Assembly (NCBI GenBank): GCA_905198865.1 | Contig: CAJKEB010000035.1 | Location: 1 to 19,453, forward strand | Source of the DNA: an uncultured Eubacteriales bacterium | Lineage (GTDB): Bacteria; Bacillota; Clostridia; Monoglobales; Monoglobaceae | Direction: 5' to 3' | Length of the DNA: 19,453 nucleotides | The notes under the pieces: generated by a model | What the model saw: only the letters and a program-made list of their open reading frames with translations | Database searches by the model: none | Told to the model about the DNA's origin: nothing | Program-made: the position numbers and the translations under genes | Part shown: positions 16,275 through 19,453 of the stretch, piece by piece | How the letters are laid out: every line of letters begins with the position of its first letter | How positions within the stretch are numbered: position 1 is the first letter of the stretch

Positions 16275-16353
16275 CCGTTTCTCGGCCAAAGAACACGGCT
16301 ATATTGCACTGATATTTTGGCTAACCGGTAAAAAACGGTTACCATTTCTTTCT
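16262..16353 (-). ncRNA. Candidate antisense antitoxin RNA
   Basis: Predicted from its promoter and terminator. Starting near 16353 and ending in UUUU at 16265-16262, it would be about 90 nt. It folds into a 5' hairpin (stem TAACCG/CGGTTA, minus strand 16341-16322, with a U-rich 8-nt loop) and a 3' terminator hairpin of 13 bp. It is fully complementary to the 3' part of the toxin-like mRNA, including the last codons and stop, so it could pair with it and trigger RNase III decay or block expression, as RatA and SR4 do in B. subtilis. The U-rich loop facing the AAAAAA loop of the mRNA would be a natural first contact. Confidence 0.6.
16266..16307. terminator. Shared 13-bp terminator hairpin of the TA-like locus
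   Basis: GCAATATAGCCGT (16266-16278) pairs perfectly with 16295-16307 around a 16-nt loop. On the minus strand it is followed at once by TTTT and ends the antisense RNA. On the plus strand no U-run follows directly; the mRNA probably runs on to the second hairpin at 16322-16341 and the T-rich tract after it (16344-16358). Confidence 0.75.
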
Positions 16354-16359
16354 GTTTCT

Positions 16360-16388
16360 ATTATAGCTTTATTTATCCAAAATGTCAA
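16360..16388 (-). promoter_or_regulatory. Consensus promoter of antisense RNA
   Basis: On the minus strand, TTGACA (16388-16383), exactly 17 bp, then TATAAT (16365-16360): a second perfect sigma-A consensus, facing the toxin promoter and about 285 bp from it. No open frame follows it, so a non-coding product is expected. Confidence 0.85.
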
Positions 16389-16412
16389 TACTTATCGATA
16401 TTATTTTAATGC

Positions 16413-16627
16413 GTCATTACTAAGCCTTACTAGTGCTTCCTGTGACCGGACTTGCGGAGCAAGTACGTATTACGCCAAACCAAGTGCTTCCGCTAAACCG
16501 GATAAAGTCAATATTAAGCCTTACTGGTACTACCTGTGACCGGACTTGCGGAGCAAGTGCGTATACGCCAAACCAAGCGTATGCGCCAAAACAGCTAAAG
16601 TCATTACTAAGCCTTACCGGTACTACC
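16413..16627. repeat. Tandem array derived from the 3' end of dut
   Basis: Units begin at 16413, 16507 and 16600 (periods 94 and 93 bp). The last, partial one (16600-16627) is the end of dut itself. Each unit starts with a version of the dut tail: read on the minus strand they encode GSTGKA-stop in dut and GSTSKA-stop in both extra copies. The rest of each unit carries an ACTTGC-GGA-GCAAGT hairpin and a CCAAACCAAG stretch. The 31-bp segment at 16440-16470 (and at 16534-16564) also occurs, inverted, at 10840-10870 with one mismatch each. Confidence 0.85.
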
Positions 16628-17125
16628 AAACCCACCGTTTCTTACTCCGTCGGCTTCGTCATCCATGGTTATGCCGAACGGCATGAACAAGCCCTGCACA
16701 AATCCGTCGCCCCGGCTCAGCTTCACCGTCTTGTTCACATTTGTATCGTTTGTCAGCTTGACAAAAATATGCCCCTCGTTATCGGAATTATAGTAGTCGC
16801 TGTCAATAATTCCGACTGTGTTGTTGAGCTGAAGTCTGAACTTAAAGCCCAGTCCGCTCCTCGGAAATAGACACAGCACCCAGCCGTTATCGATTTTTGC
16901 TCTTATTCCTGTCGGAATCATAATCGTCTCACCGGGCGGCAGCTCAAAATCCGTTGTTGAATAAAAATCATAGCCGGCACTGCCTGATGTTGCGCGCTTT
17001 GGCAGCTTTATCTCATCATAAATACTCTTCACCTCTGCCTCCGGCGTCTCACCGAAGCAGTTGGTCCAGCCTTCGAGGAACTGCTCAAAGCTGACCTTTT
17101 CAAACTTTGCAATCCTTTGCATCAT
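16607..17125 (-). CDS. dut: dUTP diphosphatase (dUTPase)
   Basis: Hydrolyses dUTP to dUMP and pyrophosphate, keeping uracil out of DNA and feeding dTMP synthesis; the family works as a trimer. All five motifs are present: I SAGYDFYS, II PRSGLGFK, III GIIDSDYYN, IV GDGFVQGLF, V GGFGSTG at the C-terminus, the flexible arm that closes on the substrate. A 50-residue N-terminal extension (MMQRIAKFEKV on) precedes motif I, and an insert (NSDNEGH) sits after motif III, both unlike the short E. coli form. Start: ATG 17125 with CAGGAG five bases upstream (ATG 17122 is also possible); a longer frame to 17158 would need TTG and has no ribosome site. It follows obgE by 47 bp on the same strand. Its last codons are copied in the downstream array. 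Confidence 0.94.
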   Translation of the reverse strand: MMQRIAKFEKVSFEQFLEGWTNCFGETPEAEVKSIYDEIKLPKRATSGSAGYDFYSTTDFELPPGETIMIPTGIRAKIDNGWVLCLFPRSGLGFKFRLQLNNTVGIIDSDYYNSDNEGHIFVKLTNDTNVNKTVKLSRGDGFVQGLFMPFGITMDDEADGVRNGGFGSTGKA

Positions 17126-17172
17126 CTTATCTCCTGTATCAATTCTATTCTTAAACAATCTTACCGCAAGTC

Positions 17173-18450
17173 CTACTCCACATAGTCGAACTCACAGCCG
17201 TAAATCTCGACCGGGTCACCGTCCTGAATTCCGGCTTCTTTCAGCTTTCTGATTATACCGCTCTTGATAAGCGAACGCTGGAAATACTGCAACGATTCAT
17301 AGTCGTCCATATTTGTCGAACCTACGATAAACTGTGCGCGTCTGCCCTCGACATGGTATACTCCGTCCTCGACATACACCTCAATCGTTTCGTCACGGAG
17401 CCTGTCTGCCTCAAGGTCGAGCATCTCGTATTCTTCTTCAAACTCCTCATCAGGGATTTTGGTAAGCATCTCATATGTGTAATTAAGCACCTCGCTTATT
17501 CCCTGCTTGGTTGCGGCGGAGATTGGGAACACCTTATATCCCCTCTCCTCCAACTCGGCTTTGAAAACCGCATAGTTATCCTCAAATCCGGGTATATCCG
17601 ACTTGTTGGCAAGAACAATCTGACGCTTGTCCGCCAGCTTTTCGCTGTACAGCTTAAGCTCACGGTTAATAGTGTCGAAGTCCTCAATCGGGTCTCTGCC
17701 CTCTACGCCCGACACATCTACAATATGAAGCAGCAGCTTTGTACGCTCCACATGGCGAAGGAACTCGTGACCGAGACCGACACCCTCATGCGCGCCTTCG
17801 ATAATTCCGGGTATATCGGCAATCACAAACGAATTTTCATCACCCATTGATACAACGCCCAGATTAGGCTGGAGAGTTGTAAAGTGATAGTTTGCGATTT
17901 TCGGCTTTGCGTCACTGACGATTGACAGAAAGGTAGATTTGCCGACATTAGGAAAGCCGAGCAGACCCACGTCTGCAATCAATTTGAGTTCAAGCAGAAC
18001 CTCGCGCTCATCACCGGGGCCGCCGGGCTTTGAGAACTTCGGAACCTGACGAACCGCGGTCGCAAAGTGGGTATTGCCCCAGCCGCCTATGCCGCCTTTG
18101 GCAACAACAAATTCCTCGCCGTCGTGCTTGAGGTCGCAGATAACAAGCCCGGTAGCAGCGTCACGCACGATTGTTCCGACCGGAACATGAACATACAGAT
18201 GCTCGCCGTTCTTGCCATTCCGCTTTGCGTCTCGGCCGCTGCCGCCGTTTTCGGCAATATACTTGCGCTTGTGGCGGAAGTTTATCAAGGTGTTTATATT
18301 CTTGTCTGCTACAAATACCACATTGCCGCCCTTGCCGCCGTCACCGCCGTCCGGACCGCCTGCGGCAACATACTTTTCGCGGTGGAACGTCACTGCGCCG
18401 TCGCCGCCGTCGCCGGCTTTGATATAGATTTTTGCGCTGTCAGAAAACAT
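17173..18450 (-). CDS. obgE: Obg family GTPase (CgtA/ObgE)
   Basis: Essential GTPase in late 50S ribosome assembly and stress/sporulation control. The glycine-rich Obg domain covers 1-157 (GDGGDGAVTFHREKYV, GGPDGGDGGKGG), the G domain about 158-335 with G1 GFPNVGKS at 165-172, G2/G3 region ending DIPGIIEGAHEGVGLGHEFLRH, G4 NKSD, G5 ISA, and the C-terminal OCT domain about 345-425 as in Gram-positive Obg. Length 425 is normal. AAAAGGAGG (18467-18459) precedes the ATG by eight bases. The order rplU-rpmA-obgE is conserved in bacteria, but here a strong terminator stands between rpmA and obgE, so its expression depends on readthrough or on a promoter I cannot identify. Confidence 0.97.
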   Translation of the reverse strand: MFSDSAKIYIKAGDGGDGAVTFHREKYVAAGGPDGGDGGKGGNVVFVADKNINTLINFRHKRKYIAENGGSGRDAKRNGKNGEHLYVHVPVGTIVRDAATGLVICDLKHDGEEFVVAKGGIGGWGNTHFATAVRQVPKFSKPGGPGDEREVLLELKLIADVGLLGFPNVGKSTFLSIVSDAKPKIANYHFTTLQPNLGVVSMGDENSFVIADIPGIIEGAHEGVGLGHEFLRHVERTKLLLHIVDVSGVEGRDPIEDFDTINRELKLYSEKLADKRQIVLANKSDIPGFEDNYAVFKAELEERGYKVFPISAATKQGISEVLNYTYEMLTKIPDEEFEEEYEMLDLEADRLRDETIEVYVEDGVYHVEGRRAQFIVGSTNMDDYESLQYFQRSLIKSGIIRKLKEAGIQDGDPVEIYGCEFDYVE

Positions 18451-18482
18451 ATATTACGCCTCCTTTTGCAATTAGTATATCC

Positions 18483-18514
18483 AAAAAACAAAAGGAGTGG
18501 ACTTTGTCCACCCC
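18483..18514 (-). terminator. Intrinsic terminator between rpmA and obgE
   Basis: On the minus strand GGGGTGGAC (18514-18506), loop AAA, GTCCACTCC (18502-18494) form a 9-bp stem with one G-U pair, followed by TTTTGTTTTTT (18493-18483). It lies 22 bp after the rpmA stop and should end or sharply reduce transcription of the ribosomal protein operon. Confidence 0.88.
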
Positions 18515-18535
18515 TGATACGTCTGAATAAAAGAA

Positions 18536-18796
18536 CTACTGAGCAATTTCGTAAACAGAAACCTGTTTCTTATCTCTGCCCTTACGTTCAAACTTAACTC
18601 TTCCGTCGATAAGAGCGAAGAGTGTGTCATCGCTACCCTTCTTAACATTAAGTCCGGGGTAAATTTTTGTTCCTCTCTGTCTAACCAGGATATTACCTGC
18701 GAGAACGGGCTGACCGTCGCCCTTCTTTACGCCAAGGCGCTTGGACTCGGAATCTCTTCCGTTTTTGGTACTACCCATACCTTTCTTATGAGCCAT
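18536..18796 (-). CDS. rpmA: 50S ribosomal protein L27
   Basis: An 86-residue L27; its N-terminal arm reaches the peptidyl-transferase centre. MAHKKGMGSTKNGRDSESKR is the conserved start. Unlike most Firmicutes L27 it lacks the extra N-terminal peptide (about nine residues, ending F-F-A) that the protease Prp removes: an in-frame TGA lies just upstream of the ATG, so no extension is possible. AAGGAGTG precedes the ATG. It is 42 bp from rplU, with no prp (ysxB) gene between them. Confidence 0.97.
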   Translation of the reverse strand: MAHKKGMGSTKNGRDSESKRLGVKKGDGQPVLAGNILVRQRGTKIYPGLNVKKGSDDTLFALIDGRVKFERKGRDKKQVSVYEIAQ

Positions 18797-18838
18797 TCTT
18801 TTTCACTCCTTGCTATCGAAATTAATTAAAACCAATGC

Positions 18839-19147
18839 CTACGCATTGATAGCTGTAATCTCAACCTTTGTATACGGTTGTCTGTGTCCCTGCTTCTTGT
18901 GATAGTGCTTCTTCGGCTTATACTTATAAACGATAATCTTCTTTGACTTACCGTTCTTAGCAACTGTTGCTGTAACGCTTGCACCGTCAACATACGGAGC
19001 GCCGACCTTAACGTCATCGCCGCCGACAATCAGGACTTTATCAAATGTAACGGTTTCGCCTTCCTGAACATCGAGCTTTTCAATAAAAACTGTATCGCCC
19101 TGCTCAACCTTATACTGCTTACCGCCTGTTTCAATAACTGCGTACAT
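18839..19147 (-). CDS. rplU: 50S ribosomal protein L21
   Basis: A 102-residue L21, a 23S rRNA-binding protein of the large subunit. MYAVIETGGKQYKVEQGD is the usual start and KPKKHYHKKQGHRQPYTKV the conserved C-terminal rRNA-binding stretch. The frame extends eight codons upstream to 19171, but that region contains the ribosome site itself (AGGAGG, nine bases before ATG 19147), so the shorter start is right. It is the first gene of the rplU-rpmA operon. Confidence 0.97.
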   Translation of the reverse strand: MYAVIETGGKQYKVEQGDTVFIEKLDVQEGETVTFDKVLIVGGDDVKVGAPYVDGASVTATVAKNGKSKKIIVYKYKPKKHYHKKQGHRQPYTKVEITAINA

Positions 19148-19233
19148 ATCGTAATACCTCCTATTACCCAAGACTCGCCATTGAGGTGCGTAAAATCCGA
19201 CTTCTCAAACCCCTTCTGCGCGGTTACCGATAT
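19148..19233 (-). promoter_or_regulatory. rplU leader, possible L21 autoregulatory RNA
   Basis: About 80 nt of untranslated leader lie between the predicted transcription start (near 19227) and the rplU ATG. Firmicutes often carry an L21 leader RNA here that binds the protein for feedback control. I cannot confirm its consensus by eye, and no long stem is obvious. Confidence 0.3.
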
Positions 19234-19262
19234 AGTATATCAAATTCAAAATTATTTGTCAA
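19234..19262 (-). promoter_or_regulatory. Sigma-A promoter of rplU-rpmA
   Basis: On the minus strand, TTGACA (19262-19257), 17 bp, TATACT (19239-19234): a near-consensus strong promoter, as expected for ribosomal protein genes. Confidence 0.85.
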
Positions 19263-19376
19263 GCACTTTTTTCAGAAATTTGAAATTTTGAAATTCGGTT
19301 AATAGTTAATTTTATCTGTTAATTATATGCCCGCTGTGTCGGCAACATAATTACAGCAGACTTTGTTGCGTAAAAC

Positions 19377-19453
19377 AAATTGTAGTTTGTAAGTATTATT
19401 CGCCCACCCTATTGCGCTCGCCGCCTCCGCCCCGAGCGCTCTATCGTGTCTCC
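19377..19453. mobile_element. Second hairpin-string element, inverted, cut by window end
   Basis: Starts with AAATTGTAGTTT (19377-19388), a one-base variant of the terminal repeat of the 10733-11068 element and identical (inverted) to 63-74. From 19395 to 19453 it matches that element's right end reversed (58 of 59 bases), then leaves the window at the GTCTCC arm, where copy 1 forms a hairpin. The 19281-19376 stretch before it is AT-rich with nothing else recognised. Confidence 0.65.

Noticed and set aside
16413..16627. CRISPR array
   Set aside because: Only 2.3 units of about 93 bp, similar along their whole length rather than repeat plus unique spacer, and derived from dut; no cas genes.
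16433..16870. 145-codon plus-strand ORF over the dut tail
   Set aside because: It is the antisense shadow of dut and its repeat array, with no ribosome site and no recognisable product.
17126..17158. Longer dut start at 17158
   Set aside because: It would use TTG with no ribosome site; CAGGAG stands just before ATG 17125.
19148..19171. Longer rplU start at 19171
   Set aside because: The extra codons overlie the ribosome site, and L21 normally begins at MYAVIE.

Overview
The window looks like the chromosome of a low-to-mid GC, spore-forming Clostridia bacterium of the gut Oscillospirales type. This is inferred from the rplU-rpmA-obgE order, SpoIIQ-like and Spo0E-like proteins, surface-layer (SLH) domains on exported peptidases, strong AAGGAGG ribosome sites and a tRNA-charging style typical of Firmicutes. 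No rRNA, tRNA, phage or CRISPR was found.

Layout. 1-268: end of a palindromic repeat and a strong promoter/leader for gltX. 269-3972 (+): a two-gene tRNA synthetase operon, gltX and a divergent MetRS whose KMSKS loop is degenerate. 4096-5512 (+): a decayed clostripain/SLH surface protease gene. 5615-6634 (-): a SpoIIQ-like M23 protein with a sigma-F-like promoter. 6998-10685 (+): an operon of two M16 peptidase-like proteins (YmfF/YmfH), lgt and a 45-residue Spo0E-like protein. 10733-11068: a 336-bp hairpin-rich element with 12-bp terminal inverted repeats. 11174-13020 (+): promoter, an unusual structured leader and leuA. 13275-15866 (+): an exported M13 metallopeptidase carrying SLH repeats, with its own terminator. 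16076-16388: a compact locus that reads as a type I toxin-antitoxin module. 16413-19262 (-): promoter-rplU-rpmA-terminator-obgE-dut, ending in a tandem array made from the 3' end of dut. 19377-19453: a second, inverted copy of the hairpin element, cut by the window edge.

The most notable find is at 16076-16388. A consensus sigma-A promoter (TTGACA-17-TATAAT) on the + strand leads to a 24-codon hydrophobic peptide with a full Shine-Dalgarno. A second consensus promoter (again TTGACA-17-TATAAT) on the - strand faces it. The converging transcript would be about 90 nt and ends at a perfect 13-bp hairpin plus UUUU that overlaps the peptide's stop codon. This is the architecture of the txpA/ratA and bsrG/SR4 modules, but the peptide does not match a family I know.

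Other points of interest are a family of terminal-repeat, hairpin-string elements (two copies plus end fragments), one module of which also sits in the dut tail array; a leuA leader closed by a 10-bp long-range stem with three UUUCAG repeats; and an L27 without the N-terminal extension together with the absence of the prp gene between rplU and rpmA.
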